From the NCBI GenBank assembly GCA_016785225.1, contig JAFBJZ010000354.1, forward strand, positions 2,146,001 to 2,210,000: DNA of 64,000 nt. The letters are read 5' to 3'. Shown in pieces: positions 34,136 through 48,249 of this stretch. The position numbers and the translations under genes were made by a program. Source of the DNA: Psettodes erumei (Eukaryota; Chordata; Actinopteri; Pleuronectiformes; Psettodidae). The notes beneath the pieces were generated by a model. That model saw only the letters and a program-made list of their open reading frames with translations, ran no database searches and was not told the DNA's origin. The stretch's first letter is position 1; every line of letters begins with the position of its first letter.

Positions 34136-37019
34136 AGTATTGGGAAGTTTTTTTTGTTCTTGTATTTCCAGAAAACAACAAAACTGCTTTTGGTACTTTC
34201 AATTATTTGTGCTTACGTTATTTTGAGACTTCATGTACTCTCACCAGTGCATGAGAACACATGTGGATATCAATTCAGGTATAAAAGTACAAGTTATGCC
34301 AGGTACTGCAGGATGATGTGTATGGGACAATATTTGGGATATTTTATGAGGCTGAGCGCAAACATTGGCACAACATTCAGTACTATGATCAGGCAGGATA
34401 AAATAGGATAAAAATCAATGCGGCAGAACCACTGAAACATTACCTCCAATGCAACTAACATAGTTCGGTTGGAGACTTGAGAGTTTTACGCGAGTAGCAG
34501 CTAATGTAGCCTCAAGCTGCTGGACTCAAGCAGAGATGAGTAGAAGACTACAGACTTCTGGTAAGCTCACTTCTACCAGATTTTTAAAAAATATATTTTA
34601 AAACTTCTTTAGCCCCATCTGATTCTGACCCACGTGACATCAGTTGAGGTATTTACCAGATTTCTCACTGCTCGCTTCAGACACAAAAGGCTTTCTAAAG
34701 CTTTCTCCGCACACGCAATAGCACTCCCCATGTAAAATTGGTGCTTGAGTCAAAAAGTATATTGCTGTGAAAGAAAGAAAGAACTGCTAAGCAAAATTAG
34801 TATTCTGTTTATCATGTCACCAAATCTCATGAATGTGCACCTACTCATGAATCGGTGGCATCCATCAAGTTGAATCGAGCGATTTCTGACAAGCGGGTGC
34901 AGTTAAGAGAGCTTGCTGCATCTCGAATGCTCATACAAAATAGTAATAGGAGACATTTAGGATAAGAATACAAAAATACTGTTGCATCAGACCTGGTGTT
35001 GAGTTGGAACGTGCAGAAAAACACAATGCGTGTGCAATTTTTAAGCAGACATTTCACTCATTTCATCATGCAAAAAGGCTGCATTATCACAGCATCTCAG
35101 GTGAGCGAGATAGTTCATTGTTTGAGTAAAAAAATCTGGCCTGTGTGCAGTGGGAGATGTGTCAGCACTTTGGCTGGTGCTTTGCCAAACTGTTGAGCCA
35201 CCGCAACACGACAGATGTGAAAAATGGCCATTGACTGCTCTCCACCGAAATGGGACAATGTTCTTTCATAAAAAGGCTACTTGGCATTATCAGTTAAATA
35301 GTGTCTGTAGGTATATGTCAGTCCGTTCACCTTTCATTAACCTCCCATCACTGTTTTATGACAGCAGCTTGTAGTGGATGGGCTTGATGTAGAAAAGCTG
35401 AAGTGACATCTCGGCAGCACTGAGGTGTTCTGCTTCAATGGAAGCTGACTGCTCATATTCTTTTATTGTGTTGTCAGAAAGACATTTGTTTTGTTTCCCT
35501 TCTCATGTCAGTGCCTTTGGTTTCGTGTGCGCTTCTCTGCACTGTCACCTGGATGTTGGGTGGGTGGTGGTGGGGGGTTCAGCTGACATAAATAGCTCCA
35601 CTTTCTGTAGCTGCGTGTATTGTTAGTCAGTGTTGCTGTCAGAGCCTGTTTACGCCACAAACAGCCTCCTCCTAAGTTCTGCGGTCCTCATACTGTCACA
35701 TGTGATTGGCCGTCTACTGCTCCACGGCCCATTCTGCCAACATGCTGTTGCAGAGGGAGGGAGGAGCTGCGAAGCCCCAGAAGCACCAGCAGTCGCTGTC
35801 ATCTCCGGGCCCGGCCGTGGGCTTAGTGAATAAGCGAAGGTAAAAGATTGATAGATGACATGAACAGAATGTTGTAGGGGAGATGGGGGGATGTTGACAG
35901 AATATGCTTCAGATTGGAGAGGTCCTGAGAGGGCCAGCTTGACTTCAACCACACATGACTAACTGCCCCGGAGGCAGGTACGGAAAAGGCCCTGTCATAG
36001 TCTATTACCGTACCTCAGCTCTCGAGGCAACGTTACATCTACACGGCAAATGCATCTGCGCCTTCTGTACTGCGGCGAGGAGCGAGCGCTTCAAGTATCT
36101 GTGCTAGATCAACTAAAATCTGAGTTGTACTGCTTGTTAAATCGCATGCAACACTCGTTCACTTGTATCCCATGAGTAACGTGTGTCTCTGCTAAACCTG
36201 AGACATGGCTATCATTAAAATCAATAAAGCGGATACAAAGTTTTCCCTCTGAAGCATTTAATAAACTATGGTACTCAAGCTGGATGTGCAAATAATGGGG
36301 GAAAAAAGGAGAGTTTAGTGAGGGTCAGGCCTATTTTAAGTAATTCACCAAAACTACTTTATGGTGCACAGCTGAAATAGAAAAGGATTTTCTAAGGATT
36401 TTGTTTGCACGAGCCAGTCTGCTTGACGATAGGCACCCCACCACACTTTGAGCTGCATCAGCAGCACTCGGCCGAGCTCCACTGCAACGCAGCCCCGCTG
36501 ACAGCAGCTAAGCATTCATCTTGCTGCAAGGTGCATGTGTAATCCCTGTTCGGCGACAGCTTTAGTCCCATTCTAATCTCTACCAGGAAAGAAGTGTTTG
36601 TGTGTGTGTTTTTTCCCCCATTTTTCCTGAAGGATTCCAACCGCCACGTTCTTGGAAAGAGGAAATGGTACTTTGGCAATAAATGGTTTTGATGGAAGAT
36701 GATTGTGAAGATGTTCAGTTATGGTGGGGTTCCTCTTGATTCTAGCACCATTCTTTGGCAGCTACAGTTCAATTCTAAACCCACATATGTTCCACATCAC
36801 AGGGCCAGCCTGCTGTCTGCCTGTGGAGCGTGCCCACGGTGTAGTGCTCGCCGAACACAAGGACGCTCTAAATGACGTGGTGGCCAATCAGGACAGGTTG
36901 ATTTTATCTAAATGATGGGACTGAGGGTCTCCCTGAACTCCGCTCTGCAGACCTGTCAAGCTGAATGAGAAGCTGGCTGCATGATGAGAATCAGTGTGTG
37001 TGCTGCACAACCTCAGAGT
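34136..37019. other. Non-coding, nothing firmly recognised
   Basis: Unique sequence. A (GAAA)n run of about four units is near 34770. CpG density is slightly raised at 35690-35830. No gene, RNA or repeat family can be supported. Confidence 0.5.
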
Positions 37020-37300
37020 TTACTGACATGTGGATGTGAGATTAAAACAAACGCCACTCTATTAATATTTAGAATATCAATTTGATCTAATAAATGCTGT
37101 CCCTGAAGCTGCATTATGAATAAATTATAGGTGCCTAATGTCTTTGTAATATGTGAAGAAATTAGTTCCATGTTTTTAGTATTATCTGAAAGCAGTGTTT
37201 AATATATTAATGGAGTGTTTATATTTATTCTTGTGAGGGTAGACTGAATGCAATGCAATTTCATTGTGGGACTTGTTAAGATAAAACATTAATATTAATC
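37020..37300. promoter_or_regulatory. Candidate conserved non-coding element
   Basis: A strongly AT-rich but non-repetitive block: CTATTAATATTTAGAATATC, CAATTTGATCTAATAAATGC, ATTATGAATAAATTATAGG, TTTAATATATTAATGGAG. Dense TAAT cores and the lack of simple repeats suggest a homeodomain-regulated element. Confidence 0.35.
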
Positions 37301-38536
37301 ATTCACAATGCGAATACAGCATGCCTGAAGGAAGTTCTCGATGAAGTCCAGTCCGCTAAAACTCAGGACCTCAGCTTCAACGCTTTCAAGTTTGTAGGTG
37401 GAAGTCTGAAGTCTCAGGTCTTCAAAAGACACGCCTGAGAAACTCTGGAAAAAGCCAGCAAGTGGACTTCGAGTTAAGATTCTTGTTATCACACTGCTGT
37501 AGCTAAGGTCAAGAAGGAACCTTCATACCGTGGGATATTAACTTCTCAATGTATGAAGTCAGCCATTATCATTCACGAGGTACATGCACTCTTCTCATCA
37601 GTGAATTAATTGGTAAATCAGTACGTGCACATGTAAGACTTGAGTCGGGGTGGGGGGTTGGTGACACTAGCTGTAGCAGCAGCTATGATTTAATACTGCG
37701 GCAAACACTTGATAAGGAACGGCTCTGTCAGAAATGCAACTGAAATATTTGTTTATATTTGTAATGGAAAAAAGATGAAAACAACCAGTTCTTATTTTGT
37801 TTTGTTTTTTGCCATGGTCCGCGCCACCTTCGATGACTGCATAATAACTGTAGCAATTGTGTTTACGTTTGCGTGGCTGCTTCACACAAAATGCCACACG
37901 GCTCAGTGCTTTTGTTTTCGACTAGCAGCGTGAGGAAATATTTGGTCTGTGTTAGCGGCAACTCCACGCAGCTCTGATTCGGCCGTGGGAGAGTGAGAAG
38001 CCCGATACCATTGAGGTGAAATTACAAGCGGTAACGCTGGATTACAGACTGTATCCTTTCCTGTGAATCTGTCGTACATAGGTAGGTGATTTTAATCCCA
38101 CGCAGTGATGGCAAACTCTGTCGCTAACAACGAAAACTGCTTCATAAAGATGTACATAATTTAAATACATTCAATGGCTACTGCTGAAAAAAATGAATAC
38201 CAGACATAGAGCTCATGCAATTTTTTGAAGCTAGAAAAAGAAAAGAAATCCCCAAGTCGAAAAAGTCTGATCCTCTTTGGTTTGGTCTCTTTGGCACCAG
38301 TATAACTTGACCTTGGTCGTACAGTAGAATGGTCTCACATGTGGCTCAGCCTCTCCTGAACTGGTAAACAGACAAATCTTTTTGAAACATCTTTTTAAAA
38401 AAGTAATTGATGTTTCTGTGATGATTATTATCACACCTTGCTGTATTTTCTTTATCCAGATGGGTGCGTTTCACTCATCCATGAAGTGGTCATTCAAGTG
38501 TCCCTCCATAAATAGGAGGCTGATCAAGCAGAGGCT
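37301..38536. other. Non-coding, nothing recognised
   Basis: Unique sequence with no supported gene. Confidence 0.55.
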
Positions 38537-38550
38537 GTTGTCATAGTAAC
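38537..38550. promoter_or_regulatory. RFX X-box motif
   Basis: GTTGTCATAGTAAC fits the palindromic RFX consensus GTHNYYATRRNAAC at every position. RFX winged-helix factors bind such sites in ciliary and neural genes. No gene start is visible beside it, so it would be a distal site if used. Confidence 0.45.
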
Positions 38551-40179
38551 TGCCAGGGGAACACAGGTAAGGGCACAGATGATTGCCTGAACTGAAAAGT
38601 GCTTGATGAGAGGCAGGGCCCACTGTACAATCATGGCTTAGTGAATCAGATACTATGTGACAAAAAAGACAAAAAATGAAAATATATTTGAAAAAAATAG
38701 GGAGGGTTCAGCAGTAATTCCCAACCGTCAAAAAATCACAACTGATTTGTCTGATTGACCAACCAGATCTGTCCGTCTCCACATCTTTTGACAGTTCTAT
38801 TTGAAAGCTCACAGGATTTGGACATCGGGGGTTTGATGAAGAAGCCGTGCGAACACTGCATGGCCCTTTTATTTTAGGTCATGATATTTTCTCCGTTCTA
38901 ATACCTATTTTACAGCGTAAGATTTCTTTTCTCCCACTCTTGACATTAACCTTGTGCAAGGTGTTCTTCGTGTGAATCATGAGGATGCTGCCTCATGTAA
39001 GATTATAGCTCTAATAGCCCTCTACAGATGCCCCATTATTGATTCTCACATAGAGCAAATAGTCAGCTTAATGTACCAACCCAGTGAAGCAAAACTGACA
39101 TCATCCAGCCGTGGCCCCCCTTCCCCAGCATGGCGCATAGAGATAAATGTTCTTCTAAACAAAGAAGAACCTAACCCCTGGCAAATGGATTAATTGCAGT
39201 AAATACATTTTTCTTTCTTCCTTTTTCTATCGATTTTGACAGAGTCTGCACACAGAAGTTGTACGCACGTCTGCGAGCATCCACATGCCCAAATGCCACG
39301 ATGGGGAGCCTTTGTCCTTTTTTGTGTGGGGCCCTGTGTGAAGTCGTGTGACCACGCTGTGGTGTCAGGTGTTGTCTGGGTGAAAACTGCACAACAGGCA
39401 CTCAAAGTCAAAGGCAGCCTTGTGAGAAAGGAAAGATGTAAGTGGATGAAAAAAAGACCAAGGCAGCTGCATTTGTCACAAGATTTTGGAGGGTCTGGGG
39501 GGATTTACAATTTAAGGTCATCATCTGAATAAAGGCTCAAAGGATATTTCCCTGTTTCCATCAATAAATCTATTTATGTATCTGTCTTTGTATATATTGC
39601 AGGTTAATGATTCAAAATCAGGTTATGCTTGTACTCAGAGAGCACATTTACATGCACTGTGCCGACCTGTTTACTGTAAATCACCATGTGGCAGGTGCAT
39701 AATCAGATTTCTCCCCTACTCCTGACCTTACTTTGAACAGTATCAAAAGCAACGGAAACAGACTGATTTAGACTTCTAAAGGCTACTTGTGTTAGGCTCA
39801 GGTTTCAGACACAGTTTGGATGAAACTATTTTAAAAACAGGGATTTTAAATTTCCGCGTGAAATCCTCTTTTATCCACCCGCTGAGCATCTGCGGCCCTT
39901 TTTAAATACACATGCATAGTTGTAAAAAGCCAATTAGAAACTGGTCACCCATAAACTTTTCAAGACATCTCCTTTCTCCAACAGAAATCCAGCTGGGGGA
40001 AAAGGGTTGCAGAAATCAGGTTTCTTGTTTATACGACATTTAAGAAGTCAGCTAGTAAAAATTCATGATATAAATGATCCTTCACCAGTGTACAATAGCC
40101 ACATATTTGTGATTTTGTCCACCTTGGGAAATATTCTTTGCCCTCCTTTACCATACATGAACATGAGCGACTATGCGTG
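38551..40179. other. Non-coding, nothing recognised
   Basis: Unique sequence. GTTAATGATTCAA at about 39603 fits the HNF1 consensus at 11 of 13 positions, which is only suggestive. Confidence 0.55.
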
Positions 40180-40440
40180 TTGCTGCTGACTCGGTAAAGC
40201 AGAAAATCTAATTATAGTCTCTCATAATGGAAGTTTTTTCCATTTAACTATTGGAAATACTATCATCCAATTAGTACTTGCCTTTAATTATTGATTTTGT
40301 TGCATTGCAAATACCCTAACCTTCCATTCACATGTAAACAGATGTCACAGAATGAATATTTTCCATTGCCGTTGAACAGTCGCTGATCATTTAAGTAATA
40401 TAAATATTAACATCGCAGTTTCTATTTTAAGCACCAACAA
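40180..40440. promoter_or_regulatory. Candidate conserved non-coding element
   Basis: TAAT-rich unique sequence: AAAATCTAATTATAGTCTC, ATCCAATTAGTACTTGCC, TTTAATTATTGATTTTG, AATATAAATATTAAC. It is flanked by ordinary DNA and shows no repeat texture. Confidence 0.33.
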
Positions 40441-40988
40441 GTAGACGGCAAGCACACACAATGCTAAATACACACATGTAGAAGTGGTCATGCATATTCA
40501 TGTCATCCCGCTGGGCATTCATTACCAGTCCTGTTAGAATATGCTCTGCATTTATACACAGGAGAGGCACAGAGATGTGCGTGACTGTTTATATACAATG
40601 TATGCCAGAGTGTGTTTTGGTGCGTGTTGAAATGCAGCAGTTAGAAAATTAAGGCAAAACAGTCTTGTTTTCTAATCGGGAATAAAAATAGTGACCTGCT
40701 TTCAGGCAAAGCTGATGTTTTTACACACAGAACACGTTTCTTCCTTCCCGAGCTCTATTTCACAAACCTCTAACAGCCTCTGCGGCCTTGACTACCCTCC
40801 ACTGCAGAGCAACGCCCAGAAATTCCCGTTTGCTTCCTTGGCCGGTGAGCCTGAGCCTTGCTTTTCCGATATTAACCAGACGTGCGGTGTACGTGGTTGT
40901 TGTGACTCAGCATCCAGTTTTTATTTGGCAACTGAAAGAGCAACACAACACTATATCTATTAATTTGGCTGCTCTGGTTCCCTCCCTT

Positions 40989-41021
<33 letters not shown>

Positions 41022-42789
41022 GCATTGAGGGATTGCAGTCTATGCAGGCTCTGCATCCCATCCTGGTTAATAACAGGTGTCAGCAGAGCTTTGAGCAGGC
41101 CATGGTTCAGTGCCTACTTTATTTGTCCTATCCAGCCATGAGAATCGGCCTTGTTCGGTCTCTCGTTGTTTGGAGATGTACCAATCTCAATGATTCTCCA
41201 TTAGTCTCCTCTTTTTAGTCAAGGAATATGTTGCAGTGTCTCTGCATGCACAGTCAACCAGGAACAATACTGATAATTTGTCTTTTTGGCAACATGAGAA
41301 TGCACACGTACGCAGATGAATCTATGTGGACGTTTTCAGGACAGGCTGCTGCAGTCAACTCTGACAGGCTTGCTTTCCTTGGCGTTTGTCCTTTTCAAAT
41401 CATTTCAGCAGGAGGGACTTCAATTGACTCGGCTTTCCTTGCCCCTTCATTCGCTCTTACAGAGGCTGTTAGCTTGGGCATGACAGATTCTTCCCCTTTG
41501 GAGGTGCCAGTATAATTTAAAATATGTGACTGGTGATGCATTTATTGTCAACTGGACACAAAATAAGCTGTGTGATGTGTGTCTGTTTATTTTTTGACCT
41601 GATGGATGGTTTTGTCCTTACAGTGTATGCTTTTGCTTCTCTGTGGGCAAGCGTTTGACACTTTGTTAGCGAGATATTGCTGGCTCTCACAAGGCTGCGC
41701 TGTGCGATCAGGAGGCTGGCATCCGACCAGCTATACTTGCTTTTTTTCCCATATGACTACGTGGTGCCTGCAGACTCCGGGTGAGCGCCTCTCCTGAATG
41801 GAGGTGGGCTGAGGTGTCACTTGTTTTTATCCTCAGTCACTACGTCACACTTAGTACTTAGTAAATATAAGAGTACAGGTGGTGTCCCCACACCATTTCA
41901 ACAGTTTGCTGATTCGTATTAACTTGGATGCTAGATTTGGAATGTTAGTTAGGATGGAAATACACTACAGGTGCAGGCGACTGGGAAAGTTTCATTGGTT
42001 GGTTGAGTCTAAACTTTACTGTACTTCATCAGAAAATGTTCAAGCATGCATAGACTGTCAGAGAATGCGAGCCATGTTCAGATTACAATGTGTGAGATTT
42101 GGAAAAAAAACCTTTGCCAATAGTGTAACATGTAAGAATTCTGTTATTGTGACACATCAAGAAGCTAACACGAGTCAGTTGGCTTATTTTCATGTTGGAC
42201 AGGTAAAGGTACAATGTATAATTAAGTTTTTCGGACCTACTTTCTGCAGTGCAAAAACTGAGCTGAAATGAATGCACATCTGTAGCTGTGCAGGCCAATG
42301 CGTGAGGAGAGAAAGGAAAAGAGAACAAAAAATCTGTCCGTCCGCATGAGTGCAAGCAGCAGCAGATTTCAGGTTGCCTGGACATTCATTTGTTATCATC
42401 TGTAAACCCGGTTTAATGAAAGTGGTTGTAATCCCGTGGTTAGGCCAGAAGCTAATGCATCCCGAACGGCCTTTTTCCTCTCCAGGCAAACCCAGAGGTG
42501 TCAGATTTCATCCGCTCCCGTCCTGCCAGGGGGGATATCGCCCAGTTTGATAAATGATGAATTCCTAAAGGATCGCCTCCAGTCAGTCAGCAGACAGAAA
42601 ATAGCTCACAGCTCACATGACGAATGTTACCCGACCCACACACTCCGTTTGACCCTAGGAAAGATGGACAGCCTCGCCTGTTGTTATTTTACCTCTATCT
42701 TTTTTAAACAGCACGCTCAACTGTCAGTAATGCTAACAATTACTGTGTCCACCTACCAAATGGGTACATTTTCAGGGGACAGATTTAAT
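40441..42789. other. Non-coding with one microsatellite
   Basis: Apart from the (CT)n tract, I recognise nothing. A 130-codon frame (41879-42271) and a 125-codon frame (42436-42813) have no known domain. Confidence 0.5.
40990..41019. repeat. (CT)15 microsatellite
   Basis: An uninterrupted run of CT units of about 30 bp. The Ser/Leu repeat in an overlapping frame is an artefact of it. Confidence 0.97.
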
Positions 42790-43060
42790 TCCTTTAACAT
42801 ACTCGTGAATTGATTGTTAGCTTCAAAATCATTAATTAAAGCACGGGACGTTTCCTGGCAAGCTGCACATTGATGGAAAGCGGATCATTAGTGGCCCTTT
42901 GGGTCTATTTAATATACTCTTCCGACAGCGGGCAATTCAGCAGTGACTTGAGTGGGAGGACCCAACCCGCAGATCAACCTTGTTGACCTGTAATTTGCTG
43001 TGGGCTGGAAATCAGCTGCACTAAAAATAAGGAGACACCCCCTGGTGTTTCTCAGCCTTT
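42790..43060. promoter_or_regulatory. Candidate enhancer with an E-box/MEF2 pair
   Basis: In non-repetitive sequence, CAGCTG (43013-43018) is followed after two bases by CTAAAAATAA (43021-43030), an exact MEF2 site (YTAWWWWTAR). A MyoD-family E-box adjoining MEF2 is the classical layout of muscle and some neural enhancers. Upstream words such as AAATCATTAATTAAAGC and GCGGATCATTAGTGGCCC support a longer element. The motifs are seen; tissue activity is inferred. Confidence 0.45.
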
Positions 43061-46000
43061 GCTCTTATATATTAGCTGACTGTTAGAGTTAATCAGTGTG
43101 GTGTAGTGTGTAGCAAATTTTATGATGCACATGTATGAATTCTATCTAAAATATACATAAAAGATAAAAGATAATGTCGATGTCACGCTTTGGTATATGT
43201 GTTCCTACTGTAAACACTTGCTCTATATCTCATTATCTGCATTTCCTCAGTAAGTTGTGTTGATCTGTTATGACTGGTGAGTCACACTGAGGGCTATGTT
43301 GGTTCAATATCAATGATCACTGATCCTGAAATCAATGGTGTCCTTAGATCCCCACTTGTAAGTATTGGCAGGTTGATAGATCGCATAACTTCAGGGTATT
43401 GCATGTAATTAAATGGAGTGAAAAGGATCCTTATGGTGGGGCTTTGCATATCAAATGACATCACTTTCAGGGCTCACATTCTGGAGCAAACCGAGAGAGA
43501 AAAATGCACGGGACAGCATCAACCTCACCTTGAGCACGGCAGACTAGTAAGACGTCACATTAAAATGAGTGTCCCCACACACTGTAAAAGGCTACTGACC
43601 TTTACGAGAGGGAAGTGCTCACACTCCATTGACTATGGATTCAGACTGATGGAGAAAATGACATGGTTTCTGAAGGCACGGTAGCTGGGGGAAAAAAAGG
43701 GAAAAGAAGCAATGAATCAATAGATTACTTTTTCTTAAAGGGATACCTCCGTGGGGCCAACGTTAGGTGGCGACAGCTCCCGTGACAGAATCCACGTCAC
43801 AAATCGAAAGAAGCTTCCAATTGCATCTTCAACCAATGTTGATTTCCTGGTTCTGTGGATGACCACAATTTAATGTCTGGCCCTGATTAAACATCAGATG
43901 ATTGACAAAGTAGTGGAGGTTGTCTTCTGACTGTCATTGGTACCACTGGGATTCCATTGCTGATTTCTAAGTGGTCAGTTCACTGAGCGGCTTCTTATTA
44001 ACCTAGCAAATTCTGATTGATGGGGAACTTCCACTGATCTTGATACGATCACAGTCATTAGGAAAAAATGAATTGGAGCCCCAGAGAGCACTTCTTTATG
44101 CTTCAAGTAAAACAAGGTTGAAACTGCTGAAGTATAGTTTAAACCACTGATCAAAAAAGTGCTCCAAGAGCCCTCAAGCAAACTGAATCAGGAATCAAGA
44201 CAAAACTTAACCTTTTATGGCTGGATGAGAAGGTTGTGATTTGCTCTGAATGATTTTTCTCCAGCTGAAGTGATAACTGTAAAATCTAGGTTAGGTCAGG
44301 CTTTGAAACATTGGTGAAGCCAAAACTGCAGGTCACCAGGGCTTTTCGCCCTCTCTATAATTAACAAAAGAGTCATTTTCCCCTTTGAAGCCAAATTAAA
44401 CCCCAGTATAACGCACTGTTAAATATTTGAGATTGGCTCCAGTAGATAACATTATTTTTTTCCCTGTCATCATCAGTTACCCCTGTCAGGTGCATCTGAT
44501 CCCAGTATTTGAGTCAAAATCTGGGTGTGGGCAAGGTTTAACAAGGATTGAAAAGCTCCTGCCTTTAGAAAATCAGGATGAAACACGTACGGACCGAGAC
44601 TCTCAAGAACAGAATCGGCTGGCACCATTTAGCATTTTACAGCCAGGCCGGTGTCCAGTATTATCTGGTAACTTGCTGAACACCCAAATAAAATGTTCAG
44701 TAAGGAGGTTTTGCCTTCAAGGAGGATGTAAACGGATGGGGTGCTCTGCTGGAGTGGATTTGGGCGAGCCAGCCGAGGCTGACTAATCAGAGGGTGCTTG
44801 GGAGAGCATTAAGACAGACGTGTGGAGGGGAAATGTGACACCTGGAAATTACACAATGTAATGGAATCAGCCAAGTGGTAAATGTAGCTTTTAAATAGGT
44901 TTTGTGTTCTCCATTAACTTGCCAGACACTGATTGGTCCTGACAGCAAGGGAAAGTGACGGTCAGCATGTTGCCCCCTCCCTTCAGTGCAGCCTCAAATG
45001 CATGTGTGTGCACACACACCATACACTACACACACACACACGCTGAGGTACACAAAGTTCTATGCAGTTGGTAGGGTTTCTGGAGAAAAATTAAAGTCCG
45101 GCTGGAGATGGAGGTGATCACGGTGCAGTGGCTGCAGTCATGTTCAACTGCCTCCAGATCATTCTGTTCAAATATTTCAGGAATGAGACTCTTGTGTGGT
45201 ATCAGTATTTCTCTCATTTCTTAGTGATTCTTCTGATTTCATTTCCTGCTGTAAGTGTATTATAGGTTTCCAAAGTTGGGCTTAACAATTAACGTGTACA
45301 GTATATAACATTATACAAAGAAAGGGTCAAGCTAGTGTTAACTGTTGCTCTTTGAAGGGTATAATTGTGGTGGTCCAAACTATGAAAAACTCCTGGCACT
45401 GGTCAATCACGTAAACTCAGCAATCATGATGTCGAGTGACATAGGGAGTGCCCATACCATGGATGTTACTAAGCTGTGGCTACCAATGCCCTAGGTCCAG
45501 CGGGTCAAATGTCAGTGTGGCTGCTGGAATTGCAGTGATACAACAATGCCCACCCACAGATATTGCACCAATTAAATTGCAAGGGACGACACTGCCAGTC
45601 GGTACCAGAAATTCATGCCCTGTAGAGAAGACTGTGGGCACTGTCACTGCAAAGAAAATAATGAAGATTAAAATTACATCTCTTCTGTGTTCACAGTTTG
45701 GGCCAAACACTGTAGGTGCATGAGTGAATCCAAAACAAGAAGAGATTGGAATTCAATCATTCAGGCTTCACCTTAAAATTGAAACTGCTCAGTCTTGCCA
45801 AGCAGGGAGTAAAACTCTGAGCCCGTTGAACATCATTCAACTTATTAAAATACACCGTACTTGGGTATTTACCTGAGTTTTCTGTCTCTATACTACGAGT
45901 AGCTGCGAATAAATTATGAGTGGGGGCAGTGAGTGCTGTTTGCCTTGCCTTTGCTCAGAGCTCTTACATGTGCACCAACATGTGGGAGTATGAACTGGCT

Positions 46001-48249
46001 CAAGGGGGCCCACACAGTGCCACGAAGCTCACAAGCCTCAGCCTTCACACGAACCCTGCAGTCCTTTCAATGCAAATGAGAAAGGAAAGGAGAGGAGGGC
46101 TTAGCTGGGTATGTGCAGTGTCTGCCTCCATGCTTTTGCATTTCAAATGAATAAATCATAAAAGCCCACTTTTTAGTCAGTTGGTGACTGTCCTCTCTCA
46201 GTCTCTCTCTCTTTTTTTTTTTATTTGCCGAGCACCCTCACTCTCACCAGCCCTCATCCCAATCCCTCCTCTCTTTCTGAGTTTATGCTGACTTTCCCTT
46301 GACTGCAAAGTTACGCTCTATCTCATGACGCTGAAGTTGCTTTTGCATAATATCTAAAGTGCATAATAAATGGATAATTTGACCAGTTGCTGAAACCATT
46401 TTATTGGCAATTACTAACATTTATCTGAGGACACCTGAGGTTTACAACTAGCCACCAAAGACAAAAAAACAACATTAAAACACTGAAAGTAGATTCTCAG
46501 TGAAGCCAGAAACGGTCTGATCAGCAGAGCCATTCTTAGAAATGTAGGATTTGACGGTGGATCCCTGTGTGACAGACAGGAGCCACCCGCTCTGGCATTG
46601 TTTCTACCTCTGCTCTTTAGCCTGAGCAGCCTGTGGTAAATGCTATGGTTGGTGTGCATCGAAACAATGGCCCATTACTACTTCTCTCTCTCTGAAGCAC
46701 GCTGGAAGCGGGCGACGCTAGTATAGTGGGAGGGTATGATTGAGACCGTGCCCATACCTCATGGGATGCGGGGGTGGAAAGGAGAATGTTGAAGTCAAAC
46801 ACCAATTACTGTAGGCACTGAACTTGAGATAATACACAGAGAAAAAAATACTTTTAAAAACTGCAAGAAATCTGTACATTTTAATTCAAATATATCAGAT
46901 TTGGCAAATATTTGAAAATTTGTAGGATATCACACATCTAATAAATCTTATAAATTAGATTAAGTAACACTTCACCTCAGACTCAGATACATTTGTCATT
47001 GTAGCTGGAAGCATTAAAAAATTCTATAAGTCTTGAATTATGTAAACAACAAATGAAAAAGAGGGTGTAATAAATTTACAACTGTGTGTGTTTTTAGCAT
47101 TGTAATCTGATTATTCATAACTTGTGGCTGCAGTTGGTGGGTTTAATTCCAGTATGGGATGTGAGACAGTGCTCAGACAGACTATGAAGGTGAAACAGAA
47201 AAAGAGCTTCATCACTATGAATCCCAGATGATACTTTATTTACAGACTATTCAGCCCCTGGGAGTCGCTGAAGAGTTACAGCATGACATTCTCCTCTGTG
47301 TCATTCTCTATACTCTCAGCCCAAGACGCTGCGCAGTATGAAACATTAACATTTGATGATTTTGTGCATTTTCTGGTGAAATGAAAATGTATGATACTGT
47401 GCAGATATCCAAGAAATATTGTGACTTACCAAAAACAAATTACACTGAAAAATAAATAATCAAAAAAGCTCCTCAGTAATATCTTTGTAATGCAGAGAAG
47501 ACAACTCATAAACTCAGATACTGTGTTCTAAAATGCATTGTAAGACTTCGGAATTGAACTTTTTTCCATTATTGATGTCAAACATGAGGATGAACAGAGT
47601 AAGAAACTACTCATAACGCATGATGATGAAATTAAAACTTTATGGGGTTTTTTCCTGACACAAGATATTTAATTTCCGTTGCGGACGGGTTTGCAAGTGG
47701 AAAAATCTGGGACAAATTCATTCATTATTGATCCAACTTTTATTTCCACACTTTCTCATTTGATTATCTGCTGTCTGCTATGGCAACACTCATTTGCCTT
47801 CATATATTAATAATTCAGAATTTACACTGGTGTACAGACACAGTTGTTTCCTTGTTGCATTCAGCTCGCGTCCACAAACTGGTATCCTGATCAAATCCCT
47901 GTGTGTTGTTATTAGGCCCTTTTTATGGACCCTGACAACACAAACTAAAGTAAATGTTCATGTTAATTCAAGTGTCAAGTGTTGTTGCAAGAATCATATC
48001 CAACAATAATAAACACGTAGGAAGGAGAGAATGAGTCAGCTTGAGTCAAAACTATAGAGAGCCTTAGCCAAAGCAGTTTTGCTTTGCAGTATGAGTTTTC
48101 TGTTTATTTTCAGCATCTTCAGTTCTTAAAGAGTGACGCAGCAGCAGTTCTTTGGCCACTCACTCGTCAAACTCTGTACTGAACCCACATTTCCAACTGT
48201 AGCTGCCCGTGTTTTCTGCCCTCACAATGCTGTGTGAGTAGAAATTCTA
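43061..48249. other. Non-coding with minor repeats
   Basis: No gene is recognised over about 5 kb. It contains CA-rich sequence at 45003-45042 and a CT then T run at 46199-46222. A segment at 45448-45723 is open on both strands, but neither translation shows a known domain. Confidence 0.5.
45003..45042. repeat. Interrupted CA/TG microsatellite
   Basis: A TG run, then two CA runs separated by a CATACACTA-type interruption. Confidence 0.85.

Noticed and set aside
45448..45723. Segment open on both strands
   Set aside because: Neither translation shows a family signature; double openness over 270 bp can arise by chance.
46717..46730. GCTAGTATAGTGGG resembling the box A of a tRNA gene
   Set aside because: No box B or acceptor-stem pairing follows at the right distance.
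47120..47160. SINE-like GGTTTAATTCC box-B word
   Set aside because: The only box-A-like word is far too close to it, so no tRNA-type promoter layout is present.
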